From the NCBI GenBank assembly GCA_964611295.1, contig CAZSWV010000007.1, positions 1 to 64,000 on the forward strand: 64,000 nt of DNA, in the 5' to 3' direction. Each line of letters opens with the position of its first letter. Positions within the stretch are counted from its first letter, which is position 1. Origin of the DNA: B73-G16 sp964611295. GTDB lineage: Bacteria > Desulfobacterota > B13-G15. A program made the position numbers and the translations under genes. Under the pieces are notes generated by a model, which saw nothing but the letters and a program-made list of their open reading frames with translations, did no database searches and was not told the origin of the DNA. Below, piece after piece: positions 23,455 through 33,233 of this stretch.

Positions 23455-24608
23455 GGGAGGAGATACCCCAAAGGATCAAAAGGTTTAGGGCCTTAATGGT
23501 CGCTGAAGGGATAGAAGTAGCCCTCGTCTTGCAAAAAGTGGACTTATTTTACCTATCGGGCACGGCTCAGGACGGAATCCTTCAGGTAGACCATGAAGGA
23601 GAAAGGCTCTTCGTCAAGCGATACCCCCAAAGGGCCGCAGAGGAATCCCCCCTTCGAGTGGTCCCTATCAGTTCCCTGAAGGACTTACGGAAGTTTTTGG
23701 GCCCCTTCGAGGGGACCATAGGCCTTGAACTTGACGTACTGCCCGTTAGGTTATTCGAACAACTTAAGGAGATCTTCCCCAAAGCTGAGTTCAAAGATGT
23801 GAGCCCCTTGATCCTAAGGCTGAGGAGCTCGAAGTCGCCATGGGAGTTGTCCATGATAAAAAAGGCCTCGGAGATCTACGGCATGGTCTTGAAAAGGGCA
23901 CTTGAAATCTTAAGGCCTGGCATAAGCGAGCTCGAACTCTCTGGTGAGCTCATAAAAACGGCTATGTCCCATGGACATCAGGAATACCTAAGGATGAGGG
24001 GCTTCAACCAGGAGGCCCACAGTTGGCACGTTTTAAGCGGGCAAAGCGCTTCGATCCTGAGCTCCCTTGAGGCCCCTCTGGGCGGCTGGGGACCCTCTCC
24101 TGCCTATCCCATGGGGGCAGGCAAGAAAAGGGTTAAACCAGGGGAAGTGGTACTTTTGGACTTTGGAACCTGTTATTTTGGCTATCACTCTGACCACACG
24201 CGTTGTCTCTGTTTGGGAAGGCCTCCAGATCCCCTGAAAAAGGCCCATGAGGTTTGCATAGAGGTTGTGAGGACCCTCGAACAAAGGGCCATACCCGGGG
24301 TACTTTGCAGTGAGTTATATGAAGCTGCCATCAAAGTGGTGGAAAACCGGGGCTTCGGCAAGAACTTCATGGGACTTTATCCCTTTCAGGCACGCTTTGT
24401 GGGACATGGGATAGGCTTAGAGATAAGCGAACCGCCCTTTTTAGCACAGGGGCACGATTACCCCCTTGAAGAAGGCGAGGTGATCGCCCTTGAACCGAAG
24501 ATGGTCTTTGAAGGCCTTGGAGCAGTAGGCCTTGAGACCACATACCTGGTGACGAAAGAAGGCTTAAAGCCATTGGTGGAACTGCCGGAGGAGATCCTTG
24601 AGCTCTGA
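23427..24608 (+). CDS. M24-family aminopeptidase (Xaa-Pro type)
   Basis: 393 residues with the two-domain layout of Xaa-Pro aminopeptidase/prolidase: an N-terminal creatinase-like domain to about residue 130 (LRLRSSKSPWELSMIKKASE marks the boundary) and the pita-bread metal domain with VLLDFGTCYFGYHSDHTR (two Asp ligands), FVGHGIGLEISEPPF (His) and ALEPKMVFEGLGAVGLETTYL (two Glu). All five metal ligands seem present. Cytoplasmic; acts on peptides with proline in position 2 or releases dipeptides. It overlaps genes on both sides. Confidence 0.9.
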   Translation: MQCPELRELREEIPQRIKRFRALMVAEGIEVALVLQKVDLFYLSGTAQDGILQVDHEGERLFVKRYPQRAAEESPLRVVPISSLKDLRKFLGPFEGTIGLELDVLPVRLFEQLKEIFPKAEFKDVSPLILRLRSSKSPWELSMIKKASEIYGMVLKRALEILRPGISELELSGELIKTAMSHGHQEYLRMRGFNQEAHSWHVLSGQSASILSSLEAPLGGWGPSPAYPMGAGKKRVKPGEVVLLDFGTCYFGYHSDHTRCLCLGRPPDPLKKAHEVCIEVVRTLEQRAIPGVLCSELYEAAIKVVENRGFGKNFMGLYPFQARFVGHGIGLEISEPPFLAQGHDYPLEEGEVIALEPKMVFEGLGAVGLETTYLVTKEGLKPLVELPEEILEL

Positions 24609-25560
24609 AAGGGAAATCAAAACGCTTTTGGACGGCATATATCGGATCCGCGTACCTGCACCTGTGGAATGGATGCCTGAAACGTCTTGCTATCTGTTGG
24701 TCTCAAGGGAAGAGGTAGCAATTATAGACCCAGGGTATCCTAGTCCCCAAGCAAGGGAGCTCCTAAAGGAACTGTTGCCTAAGGACAAAAAGGTGCTGGT
24801 CCTATTGACCCATGGACACATCGATCACTACGCAGCAGCTTCCTGGTTGGCAAAGGATTACGGGGCAGAGGTGCTGGTCCATCCCCTTGACCTAAAAAAG
24901 GTCACCATGGGTGCCATAAGGGAGGTGATCTCACGTGCCGAAGACGTGAAAAACTACTGGCTCCTTTTGGGTTTTACGGAAATGGAAGAAGTATGGACCG
25001 CCTTGAGGAAGATGGAATCCCTGTACCCAAGTCCCATCCATGAGGTAAGGCCTGTAACCTCGAGGATCAGACTCCATCCCCTGGAGGTTTTGGTGGTCCA
25101 TACACCAGGGCATACCTCTGGGAGCGTCTGTTTTTTTGTGCCACAACAAGGACTCCTCTTTTCCGGAGATACCCTTCTACCCTTGGGACAAGAAACATGG
25201 CTGTCTGGACCTACTTTTTGTGAGGAAGGCGCACACTTAAGCGACTACAAAAAGAGCTTGGAAAAGATCGCCGCCCTTTGTCCCAAACTCATCCTCCCCG
25301 GACACGGTGAACCTTTTGACGATCTTACCGGCAAACTCTTGGAAGTCCGCTCAAGACACCTCGAACGCCGTAAAAAGGTGCTCTCGGCGCTAGCTGAGGG
25401 GTTAACCGCCTACCAGATCTCATGTGCCTTGGAACCGGAGCTGGAGGGCTATAGGCGCCTGCTTTCAGTGGGCATGGTCTATGCGGCATTATTAGAACTG
25501 GAATCAGAAGGGATAGTTCGCCGTAAAGCCTCAACACCTTTACTCTGGACCCTGTCATGA
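24598..25560 (+). CDS. Metallo-beta-lactamase fold hydrolase
   Basis: 320 residues. The metal-binding motif is LTHGHIDHYAAA (H-x-H-x-D-H), followed by VVHTPGHTSGSVCFF, LFSGDTLLP and LPGHGEPFDD, which supply the remaining ligands of a dinuclear zinc or iron site. A C-terminal winged-helix-like tail (EGLTAYQISCALEPE) is typical of the MBL group with the C-terminal BLACT domain. Start is TTG 24598 with GGAGGAG upstream, overlapping the previous stop. It probably hydrolyses a small thioester or nucleotide substrate; the substrate is unknown. Confidence 0.85.
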   Translation: MSSEREIKTLLDGIYRIRVPAPVEWMPETSCYLLVSREEVAIIDPGYPSPQARELLKELLPKDKKVLVLLTHGHIDHYAAASWLAKDYGAEVLVHPLDLKKVTMGAIREVISRAEDVKNYWLLLGFTEMEEVWTALRKMESLYPSPIHEVRPVTSRIRLHPLEVLVVHTPGHTSGSVCFFVPQQGLLFSGDTLLPLGQETWLSGPTFCEEGAHLSDYKKSLEKIAALCPKLILPGHGEPFDDLTGKLLEVRSRHLERRKKVLSALAEGLTAYQISCALEPELEGYRRLLSVGMVYAALLELESEGIVRRKASTPLLWTLS

Positions 25561-26603
25561 AGACCTTGGAAGTCTGTGAGATGACAAGAAAAGAACTCGA
25601 GGCTTATATGGTCAACATAGGCGAAAGGCCCTTCAGGGCGCGCCAGGTGATGAAGTGGACTTATAAGAAAACCCTTCTGGACTTCGAGAACATGACTGAC
25701 TTACCCATCTCTTTGAGAAAAAAGCTCAAGGAGTCCTTGAAGTTTTATGACCTAAGGCTTTTGGAGGTCTTGTCCTCGAAGGACGGAAGTTCCAAGTTTG
25801 CCTTCGAGTTAGGGGATGGGCAGGTGATAGAAAGTGTGCTCATTCCTGACGAGGATCGACTTACCCTTTGTGTGTCCTCACAAGTGGGGTGTGTTTTGGC
25901 TTGTAAGTTCTGCTTGACAGGCCAAATTGGCTTCTCGAGGAACCTATCGGCAAGCGAAATAGTGGGGCAGGTCCTTGAGGTACAAAGGACGATCGGTCCT
26001 TCGCGGAGGATAACCAACGTGGTCTTCATGGGTATGGGTGAACCCCTTCTTAACTATGGAGAGGTGAAAAAGGCAATAGAGATACTAGAAGACGATTACG
26101 GCTTTGGCCTTTCATGGAGGAAGGTCACCCTATCCACTGTCGGCATAATCCCTGAACTGAAAAGGCTCTTCTCTGAAGGCGTGAGGTGTAGGATTGCCAT
26201 CTCCCTTAATGCTCCTGATCAGGATCTGAGGTCTGAACTTATGCCTATAAGCAGACGTTATACCCTTGAGGAACTCCTTGATACTTGTAGGAATTTACCC
26301 TTGTTGCCGCGGGAGAGGATCACTTTCGAATACGTCCTTATAAAGGACGTAAATGCCTCCCCTAAGGAGGCGTTGAAACTTACCGAACTTTTGAGGGGTA
26401 TAAGGTGTAAGGTTAACCTCATACCCTTTAACGAAGCCCCTGAACTGCCTTTTCGATCCCCAACTCCTGAAGAGGTAGAATCCTTCCAAAGGATATTATT
26501 GGATAGGGGCATTACGGCCCTTGTCCGTAAGAGCTTCGGCAAGGACATAATGGCAGCTTGTGGTCAGTTAAGGGGAAAGGTCAATCGAGAAAGGCGATCT
26601 TGA
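25557..26603 (+). CDS. rlmN: 23S rRNA/tRNA adenine C2-methyltransferase RlmN
   Basis: A radical SAM enzyme that methylates A2503 of 23S rRNA and A37 of some tRNAs. Its 348 residues include an N-terminal HhH-like accessory domain (ERPFRARQVMKWTY), the radical SAM cluster CxxxCxxC in SSQVGCVLACKFCLTGQIGF, VFMGMGEPLLNYG, and the catalytic C-terminal cysteine in IMAACGQL. The start overlaps the MBL-fold gene stop (ATGA). It ends the plus-strand operon and overlaps the 3' end of lon by 23 bases with no room for a terminator. Confidence 0.96.
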   Translation: MKTLEVCEMTRKELEAYMVNIGERPFRARQVMKWTYKKTLLDFENMTDLPISLRKKLKESLKFYDLRLLEVLSSKDGSSKFAFELGDGQVIESVLIPDEDRLTLCVSSQVGCVLACKFCLTGQIGFSRNLSASEIVGQVLEVQRTIGPSRRITNVVFMGMGEPLLNYGEVKKAIEILEDDYGFGLSWRKVTLSTVGIIPELKRLFSEGVRCRIAISLNAPDQDLRSELMPISRRYTLEELLDTCRNLPLLPRERITFEYVLIKDVNASPKEALKLTELLRGIRCKVNLIPFNEAPELPFRSPTPEEVESFQRILLDRGITALVRKSFGKDIMAACGQLRGKVNRERRS

Positions 26604-28968
26604 AGACCTCGTCTACATCCCTCACGAATATGAACTCCATTTCCGTCTTTAAGTCTTTATAGTCCTCCCCCAGTTCTTCAACATCGCCTCGGTTCCTTTC
26701 AGGTAGGATCACCTTTAAGATCCCGGCCCTTCGGGCAGCCAGGACCTTTTCCTTTATCCCCCCAACTGGCAACACCACGCCTGATAGGGTAATCTCCCCC
26801 GTCATAGCTATGTCGCTTCGGATAAGCCTTCCTGTCAAGGCCGAAGCAATGGCACAGGCTATAGTTATCCCTGCCGAAGGCCCATCCTTAGGGGTTGCCC
26901 CTTCAGGGACATGTACGTGGAGGTCGTATCTTTCGTAGAAACCATCCTCAATGCCAAGTTCTTTGGCTTTAGACCTAACGTAACTGAGGGCAGCCTGAGC
27001 AGACTCCTTCATCACCTCACCAAGGGATCCTGTGAGGACGAGCGCACCTTTGCCCGGCATCTTCAAGGCCTCGATGAACAACACCGCTCCCCCTGTAGGA
27101 GTCCAGGCGAGACCTGTAGCCACCCCGGGTCTTGAGGTCCTTAAGGCAACCTCCGGGAAGAACTTCTCCGGCCCAAGGAACTCCCTTAAGCTTTCTGGAG
27201 TGACCATAACGGCCACGGCCTGCCCTTGGGCCTTCCGATAGGCAAGCTTTCGACATACTTGGGCAATTTGCCTCTCAAGTTCGCGTACACCTGCTTCAAG
27301 GGTGTAAGAAGACACGATCTTCCTTATGGCCTCGTTCGAAAAGGCCACCTCTCCGCTTTCTAACCCGCATTCCCGCATCTGACGCGGTATGAGGTAGCGC
27401 CTGGCTATCATAACCTTTTCCTCTTCCGTGTAACCGGGAAGCCTCAAAACCTCCATCCTGTCCCTTAGAGCAGGATGGATGGTGTCAAGGACGTTAGCTG
27501 TGGCGATGAAAAAGACCTGCGATAGGTCAAAAGGCAGGTCTATATAGTGGTCCCTAAAGGAGTGATTCTGCTCGGGGTCCAAGACCTCAAGCAACGCCGA
27601 AGCCGGATCCCCTCTGAAGTCAGCTCCGATCTTATCTATCTCGTCAAGCATGAATACAGGGTTTTTACTCCCGGCTCGCCTTATGGCCTGTAAAATGGCA
27701 CCAGGCATGGCGCCTACATAGGTCCTCCTGTGTCCCCTTATCTCAGCCTCGTCCCTCATACCACCCAAGGAAATACGTACGAACTTCCGCCCAAGGGCCC
27801 TAGCTATAGATTGTCCAAGGGAGGTCTTGCCGACTCCAGGCGGGCCTACGAAACAGAGAATGGGACCGCGCACAGGTTCTCCCCTTTCGGATTTTAGCTT
27901 CCTTACAGCCAAATACTCCAAGATCCGCTCCTTGACCTCCTTCAAGTTGTAATGGTCCTCGTCCAAGACTTGCTTGGCCCTTTCCAGGTCCAGGTTATCT
28001 TCGGTAACCTTGTTCCAGGGAAGCTCCAAAAGCCATTCCAAATACGTCCTTATCACCCCATATTCGGCAGAGGCCGGTGGTATCTTTTCAAGACGGTTGA
28101 GTTCCCTTTCGGCCTCCTTTCTGACATATTCAGGGATATCCGCTTGCGAGAACTTGTCGCGGAGCTCTTTTATCTCGGCACCTTCGTCTTCCCCCAACTC
28201 CTTCTTTATTGCCTTAAGCTGTTCCCTCAAAAAGTGCTCCCTTTGGAGTTTAGAAAGCTCTTCTTGGACTTGGGACTGGATCTTCGTACCAAGTTCAAGG
28301 AGCTCTATTTCACGCGAAAGCACCGAGGAGATCTTCCGCAACTTCCCTTCGGCTGTAGGTATTTCCAAAATCTCCTGACGCTCTTCAGGCCTCATCCTCA
28401 CCATAGTGGCAACAAAGTACACAAACCGTATGGGATCCTCTATGGACATGGCGATGGCCTGAAGTTCATCGGGGATATAAGGGGCAAGGGAGGTCATCCT
28501 CTGAAACTGACCAAGCACAGCCCTCATCAAGGCTTCGACCATCTCGGTCCGTTCGGGCACCTCTTGGAGGACTGAAACGCGTCCACGGAAATAAGGATCC
28601 TTTATAATAAGCGCCTCAAGCTTTGCCTTTGCCACCCCTTGGACCATAAGCCTGGTAGTGCCATCGGGGAACTTCATCATCCTGTGGACGAAAACAACAG
28701 AACCGGTGGTGTAAAGCTCTTCTTTGTCCTTGTCCTTCAACATGAAGACCCCGAGCATCCTCTGCTCGGCCATCGCCATATCAACGGCCCGCGTCATCTT
28801 AGGATGCCTGAGGATGAGAGGGACGACAGTGTAAGGGTAGATGACAAGGTCCTCAAGGGCTAGAAGGGGAAGCTCTTGGGGAACAGGTGGAAGTTCTTCT
28901 TCCTTGACAGGCGTAAAAGCACCTGTGGGTTCCCCTTTTTCGAAAGGCCCTTGCTCCACCATTTTCAC
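26581..28968 (-). CDS. lon: ATP-dependent Lon protease
   Basis: 795-residue LonA: an N-terminal substrate-binding domain (LPLLALEDLVIYPYTVVPLI), coiled coil, AAA+ domain with Walker A GPPGVGKTSLG and Walker B FMLDEIDKIG, and the protease domain with catalytic serine in PKDGPSAGITIA and lysine in VGGIKEKVLAARRAGI. Length and motif order are normal. It starts one base after the hsp20 stop, so the two stress genes form an operon. No CIRCE or clear sigma-32-type element was visible upstream. Its 3' end converges on rlmN with a 23-base overlap. Confidence 0.97.
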   Translation of the reverse strand: MKMVEQGPFEKGEPTGAFTPVKEEELPPVPQELPLLALEDLVIYPYTVVPLILRHPKMTRAVDMAMAEQRMLGVFMLKDKDKEELYTTGSVVFVHRMMKFPDGTTRLMVQGVAKAKLEALIIKDPYFRGRVSVLQEVPERTEMVEALMRAVLGQFQRMTSLAPYIPDELQAIAMSIEDPIRFVYFVATMVRMRPEERQEILEIPTAEGKLRKISSVLSREIELLELGTKIQSQVQEELSKLQREHFLREQLKAIKKELGEDEGAEIKELRDKFSQADIPEYVRKEAERELNRLEKIPPASAEYGVIRTYLEWLLELPWNKVTEDNLDLERAKQVLDEDHYNLKEVKERILEYLAVRKLKSERGEPVRGPILCFVGPPGVGKTSLGQSIARALGRKFVRISLGGMRDEAEIRGHRRTYVGAMPGAILQAIRRAGSKNPVFMLDEIDKIGADFRGDPASALLEVLDPEQNHSFRDHYIDLPFDLSQVFFIATANVLDTIHPALRDRMEVLRLPGYTEEEKVMIARRYLIPRQMRECGLESGEVAFSNEAIRKIVSSYTLEAGVRELERQIAQVCRKLAYRKAQGQAVAVMVTPESLREFLGPEKFFPEVALRTSRPGVATGLAWTPTGGAVLFIEALKMPGKGALVLTGSLGEVMKESAQAALSYVRSKAKELGIEDGFYERYDLHVHVPEGATPKDGPSAGITIACAIASALTGRLIRSDIAMTGEITLSGVVLPVGGIKEKVLAARRAGILKVILPERNRGDVEELGEDYKDLKTEMEFIFVRDVDEVFKIAFLD

Positions 28969-28969
28969 T

Positions 28970-29395
28970 TCACTCCTTTTCCACCTTTATGCTTTTTGGC
29001 TCTGGCTTGCGAAGGATTATCGTAAGGATGCCATCCTTATACGTAGCTCTTATCTCGTCCTCTTTTGCGGCCCAGGGCAGGAGGAAACTCCTCTCAAACT
29101 CTCCGAAGACAATTTCAGCCTGATGGAAACGCCGCGGGCCACCTTCGAAATGGTCCTTCTTCGTCCCGTGGACCTTAAGCTTCTGACCCGCCAAGACGAT
29201 CTTGATATCCTCAAGGCTTGTACCCGGAACCTCAAGCCTTATTACCAGAGCCCTCTCGGTCTCAAACACATCAGCTGGAGGATACCACTTGCCGACCTCA
29301 AACCCCCTTTTGGCCTCAAGGAAAAGGTCATAAAAATGCCTTTCGGCCTCTTCATGCATGCGCCTCAATAGCTCAAATAACCCCTTCTCCTCCAT
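28970..29395 (-). CDS. Hsp20/alpha-crystallin small heat shock protein
   Basis: 141 residues: a short helical N-terminus (LLRRMHEEAERHFYDLF), then the alpha-crystallin domain (WYPPADVFETERALVIRLEVPG, LKVHGTKKDH, FERSFLLPWAAKEDEIRATYKDGILTI-type ending). The usual C-terminal IxI motif is not clear; the end reads PKSIKVEKE. An ATP-independent holdase that keeps unfolding proteins soluble. ATG 29395 has AGAGG six bases upstream. It directly precedes lon on the same strand, a logical pairing of holdase with the protease that removes damaged proteins. Confidence 0.92.
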   Translation of the reverse strand: MEEKGLFELLRRMHEEAERHFYDLFLEAKRGFEVGKWYPPADVFETERALVIRLEVPGTSLEDIKIVLAGQKLKVHGTKKDHFEGGPRRFHQAEIVFGEFERSFLLPWAAKEDEIRATYKDGILTIILRKPEPKSIKVEKE

Positions 29396-29454
29396 CTGCT
29401 ACCTCTTTGCCATGATAAGGGAAAAACGACATCTTGAAAAGTATCCAAAGGGAC

Positions 29455-32400
29455 CTATTTGGGGGTAAAGGGCTCCACAAGCTTAATTGGCACCCTAAGG
29501 GTCCTCTCCACGATCCCCAAAAGGCCTTTGCCGATTGCCTGCGGTGGAAGGGCAAAGACATCCGGCTGTCGGTAATCCCCTTCCACTTTGAAGGGAAGCG
29601 ACAAAAAGGTCTTGCTTTTCCCTGTAAGGACATATCCTAAAAGGGGAATGTTGCTCAAAAAGACGTCCAAGGTCCTAAAGGGGGCCACCAACACCGTGAG
29701 ATCCACTTGTCCCGAACGTAAGTACACCTTTCCCTCCATAAAGATCTTCAACGCTTGCCCTTCAATGACCCCTTCTTCTACAAAGAGCACTCCATCTCTT
29801 ACCTTTCCCACCAGCTCGAACTTGTCGTATGGAAACCCCTTACCGACCAACTCGGGGACCTTCCCCCTCAGGATTTCTGTGGCGTTAAGGAGGGCGAAAA
29901 GCTTGCTTAAGGCCGTTAGTTTATAGATACGCCCTTTTCTCGAATAAAGATAAAGGGAACCCTCCGACCCTTCTCCCCATAGCCCCCCTTCTCCCGAGAA
30001 GACCTTGGCTTCCATAAGAAAGACACCGTCGGCCAGCCCTTCTTTCAAACCTAAACAGGCTGTAACAGGACCAAGTTCGAGCTCGGAAGCCCACACGGAG
30101 AGTTCCATCCTCTCGGCACCTTCTACGGAATTTATGCTCCCTCCAAGGACCAAACCACAAAGCTCTCCCCCCTTCAAATCGATCCACCATTTCGAGGGAA
30201 GATCCAGACCTATTACGCCCTTTACGTCTCTGAGCTCCAACCCCTGTAGACGGACCTCTCCGACCTCTGCTTCGATCCGTCCTTTTAAACCCTTGCCTCC
30301 GAAGGCGTTCCTCTTCTCAAAGAGGGATCGAAACTGCTCCCAATCAAGTCCGTCACCCTTGAGCTTTAGATCAAAAGACCTTTGGGCAAGGTCGAAACTA
30401 CCACCACCTTCGACCTGTGTGTTCAAGAAAGTGCCGCTACCAGAGACCTTAAGTGCTGTGTCGCCTTTCCCTTCCATCCGTAAGGTGTGCATGTTTAAAG
30501 GAAGCCCCTCCAAGGCCTTCGATAGATCCCCACTGAGTTCACACCACCCGAAAAAGGCCTTTATGCCTCCTCTGTCTTTGTAGACGAAATCGCCCTTTAA
30601 ACTGCGTAGGCCAAATTGGAGGAAACGTTTGAGATCTTCACCTGCCAACGACCCCGAAAACTTCAAAAATTGCCCTTCGCTATCTCGATGGAGGGAAATA
30701 TCTGCATTGGTTTGTCTACTTAAAACCCTCAGCCTCTTCACTTCAAGTAAATCCCTTTCGCCCTTTACATCCACAAAAAGGCGCAAGTCCCCTTCGAGCT
30801 GAAAAACCCCATTTATCCCCCAACTCCCTCCTGTTTTGACTGATACGTCTCCTTCGAATTTCCCCTTCTCTTTTAACTTAAAGGCCTCTGCGTGGGGCAA
30901 TAACCCCAGGAGCCATTCTGAAAACTCTTCGGCAAAAGACAGGTCCAAAGAGAGGCGCGCCGAAGTAAAACCTCCGCCTTCCAAATGTACTTCCCCTGTA
31001 GCCGTCCCTTGGACTCCAGATCCCTGGACGGAAACCCCTCTTAGGACCAACAATTCCTGTGAGGCCTCGATAAAGCCATGGTAGATATTAAAGGTTCTCC
31101 CCTCGTAGAAAAGCCTTACATTTGGGATGCCTTGAACCCTAATGGCCTCAACCTTTAATGGACTAACTTCAAAGGCCAAAGCCCCTTTCTTAAGCTCAAA
31201 CGTCCCCGAAAGGGTAGATCCCAGCTTTAAGATCGGGGCCAAGATTTCAAGATCGAAAAATCCCCCCTTGGCCACAAGGGACCCCCTCCCCCTGCCAAAG
31301 GGGACGTGAAGTTCAACCGGTGCAAGCCTAACTCCTTTCCCTTCTAGCGTCTTAAAAAGGAGAACCATCCCCTCTTTTGAGACCCTGCCACTCCCCAAGG
31401 CCCTCAAAGGAAAAGGCAAATGGCGGTGCTGAACCTCAAGGGAAAATTCGCCTACAGTAGCCGTTACCTCCAGGACCTTGGGTTTGCCCTTTATGAGGAA
31501 ATACCCCTTGACGGACCCCTTTGAACCACTGAAACCATCCAGGACCTCTTTCACCACTTTGCCTTTTACAAGGAGGGGCAAAAAATGGAACAGGTCTTCT
31601 GCTGAGGTCTCCACTTCACTTGAAAAGGAAAACTCCCCTTTGTTCAGGTCGAATTGCAACCCCGCCTTCCGCAGGATCGAATTGCCCAAAAGGCATTCCC
31701 TCCCTTTCACCTTGACCCTCTCTCCTTCAAGCTCAAACCTAATAAATGCCTCCTTAAACCTTAAACCCTCCCAGGGCTCTAAAACTGCTTCTGAAACCTC
31801 TCCTTTAGCCGAAACCGCTGAAAGGGCAAAGGGATGCCAGGAACCTATCACCCCTTTGAACTCTAGACCCTTCAGCTTACCTGACTCTATCCACGGCATG
31901 ACTTGCCCTTTCCCCAAAAGGGTCAAGAGAGCCCTTAGATCCTTCACCTCAAAACCTTGGACTTTACCTGAAAGTTTCCACTTTTCGTGCTTTTCAAACA
32001 AGAGTTGCAAAGAACCCTTATACTCTATGGGTTCCACTTCAAGGTAGGCCTTTTTCTGCTTTTTATTGAGATAAGCGTAAGGTAACTTTGCTTTAAAGGA
32101 CCCCTCTCCGAAACTGAGGTCTAAAAACCCCTCGTGTATCACCAGCTCTTTTCCGGGCAAAGGAGGACGCAAGGCTTTACCCTCTAAGGGTTTCACATCA
32201 GCTTTAACCTTTAGGCCGTAAAGCTGGGCCTTTTCAAAAGACAAAAAAGACCTTTTAAAAAGGGTGAATTTTAAGGAGGCCTCTCCTTTTTCGCAGCTAA
32301 GCCAAATCCCTTGTCCTCGATAGCTCAAGCTCGAAAAGGAAAGGCGAAGGGGAAAAAGGTAAAACCTCACCTCCCCTACTTGGAGCTCCCCTCCAAACCT

Positions 32401-32514
32401 CTTGCCCAGTTCCCTGATGGTCCAATCGGTCAATCTGTCCCACTTTAGAGGGAAAAACCAAAGGAATAGGAACACCCCTGCAATTGCACAGATTAAAAGA
32501 AGGGCCTTTTTCAT
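29455..32514 (-). CDS. AsmA-like / TamB-related large periplasmic protein
   Basis: 1019 residues with one N-terminal membrane helix (ALLLICAIAGVFLFLWFFPL) and a long beta-strand-rich periplasmic part, ending in an AsmA C-terminal-type segment (AFRTLDVFLSNIPLLGYVL then KTFLSLPFKVEGDYRQPDV). AsmA-clan proteins form bridges that move phospholipids between the inner and outer membranes, so this supports a diderm envelope. ATG 32514 starts the membrane helix; an in-frame TTG 32544 overlaps the stop of nrdG and has no better ribosome binding site. It follows nrdG closely and may be co-transcribed with the nrd genes. Confidence 0.85.
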   Translation of the reverse strand: MKKALLLICAIAGVFLFLWFFPLKWDRLTDWTIRELGKRFGGELQVGEVRFYLFPLRLSFSSLSYRGQGIWLSCEKGEASLKFTLFKRSFLSFEKAQLYGLKVKADVKPLEGKALRPPLPGKELVIHEGFLDLSFGEGSFKAKLPYAYLNKKQKKAYLEVEPIEYKGSLQLLFEKHEKWKLSGKVQGFEVKDLRALLTLLGKGQVMPWIESGKLKGLEFKGVIGSWHPFALSAVSAKGEVSEAVLEPWEGLRFKEAFIRFELEGERVKVKGRECLLGNSILRKAGLQFDLNKGEFSFSSEVETSAEDLFHFLPLLVKGKVVKEVLDGFSGSKGSVKGYFLIKGKPKVLEVTATVGEFSLEVQHRHLPFPLRALGSGRVSKEGMVLLFKTLEGKGVRLAPVELHVPFGRGRGSLVAKGGFFDLEILAPILKLGSTLSGTFELKKGALAFEVSPLKVEAIRVQGIPNVRLFYEGRTFNIYHGFIEASQELLVLRGVSVQGSGVQGTATGEVHLEGGGFTSARLSLDLSFAEEFSEWLLGLLPHAEAFKLKEKGKFEGDVSVKTGGSWGINGVFQLEGDLRLFVDVKGERDLLEVKRLRVLSRQTNADISLHRDSEGQFLKFSGSLAGEDLKRFLQFGLRSLKGDFVYKDRGGIKAFFGWCELSGDLSKALEGLPLNMHTLRMEGKGDTALKVSGSGTFLNTQVEGGGSFDLAQRSFDLKLKGDGLDWEQFRSLFEKRNAFGGKGLKGRIEAEVGEVRLQGLELRDVKGVIGLDLPSKWWIDLKGGELCGLVLGGSINSVEGAERMELSVWASELELGPVTACLGLKEGLADGVFLMEAKVFSGEGGLWGEGSEGSLYLYSRKGRIYKLTALSKLFALLNATEILRGKVPELVGKGFPYDKFELVGKVRDGVLFVEEGVIEGQALKIFMEGKVYLRSGQVDLTVLVAPFRTLDVFLSNIPLLGYVLTGKSKTFLSLPFKVEGDYRQPDVFALPPQAIGKGLLGIVERTLRVPIKLVEPFTPK

Positions 32515-32540
32515 GAGAGCACCCACTCGAATTATAAGCC

Positions 32541-33233
32541 TCAAAGGCCCTTACGACCAACGATGCTGTCTACCTTCTTTTGGAGCTCCTTAAGGTATTC
32601 TACCGGATGTGGAACCTGCTGCCGCAGGGAGGGGTCAAAGGCATTTGTGGGGTTGAAGTTTTGTAACAGAAGCTTCCTTGAACCTGAAAGCTGATGGGCC
32701 AACAATAGGAGGTCCTCCTCCGTGTGTAAAGAAGGAACTACCGTTATCCTGAAAAGATAAGGCACATGTCCTTCCTTAAGAAGTTTTATGCTTTCCCATA
32801 TCTTTTCCATGTCCACCATAACGCCTGTGGCCTTTCGGTAACTAAAGGGGTCAAGAGGGGCCTTCACGTCCATTGCCACAAAATCTAAAAGCTCCTCTTC
32901 CATTAGCATCTTGAGTACCTCTGGGTGGGAACCGTTGGTGTCAAGCTTCACCTTAAACCCCTTTTCCTTAAGAGAACAAATAAGGTCCTTAAGACCCTTG
33001 TGGAGGGTCGGTTCACCTCCTGTTATGCACACCCCGTCTATCCACTCCCTTTGAGACTCCAACTTGTAAAAGACGTACTCCAAAGGGACATCCTCAAACC
33101 TTTGGGGGTCACACCACAGGGGATAGTTATGACAGAAGGGGCATCTGAAGTTACACCCTGGCAGAAATAAAACAGAGGCCACTTCGCCAGGCCAGTCGGT
33201 AAAGGATACCTCAAGGAATCCCTTTACCTTCAA
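32541..33233 (-). CDS. nrdG: Anaerobic ribonucleotide reductase activating protein (NrdG-type radical SAM)
   Basis: A radical SAM activase that installs the glycyl radical in NrdD. About 230 residues, longer than the classic 150-residue NrdG and matching the 'NrdG2' type. The cluster motif is LPGCNFRCPFCHNYPLW (CxxxCxxC), with CITGGEPTLHKGL downstream and KLDTNGSHPE. The start is probably TTG 33233, whose bases overlap the stop of the thioredoxin-like gene (TTGA); the reading from 33287 is less likely because the family begins near LKVKGFLEVSFTDWPG. Operon nrdD-trx-nrdG. Confidence 0.93.
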   Translation of the reverse strand: MKVKGFLEVSFTDWPGEVASVLFLPGCNFRCPFCHNYPLWCDPQRFEDVPLEYVFYKLESQREWIDGVCITGGEPTLHKGLKDLICSLKEKGFKVKLDTNGSHPEVLKMLMEEELLDFVAMDVKAPLDPFSYRKATGVMVDMEKIWESIKLLKEGHVPYLFRITVVPSLHTEEDLLLLAHQLSGSRKLLLQNFNPTNAFDPSLRQQVPHPVEYLKELQKKVDSIVGRKGL

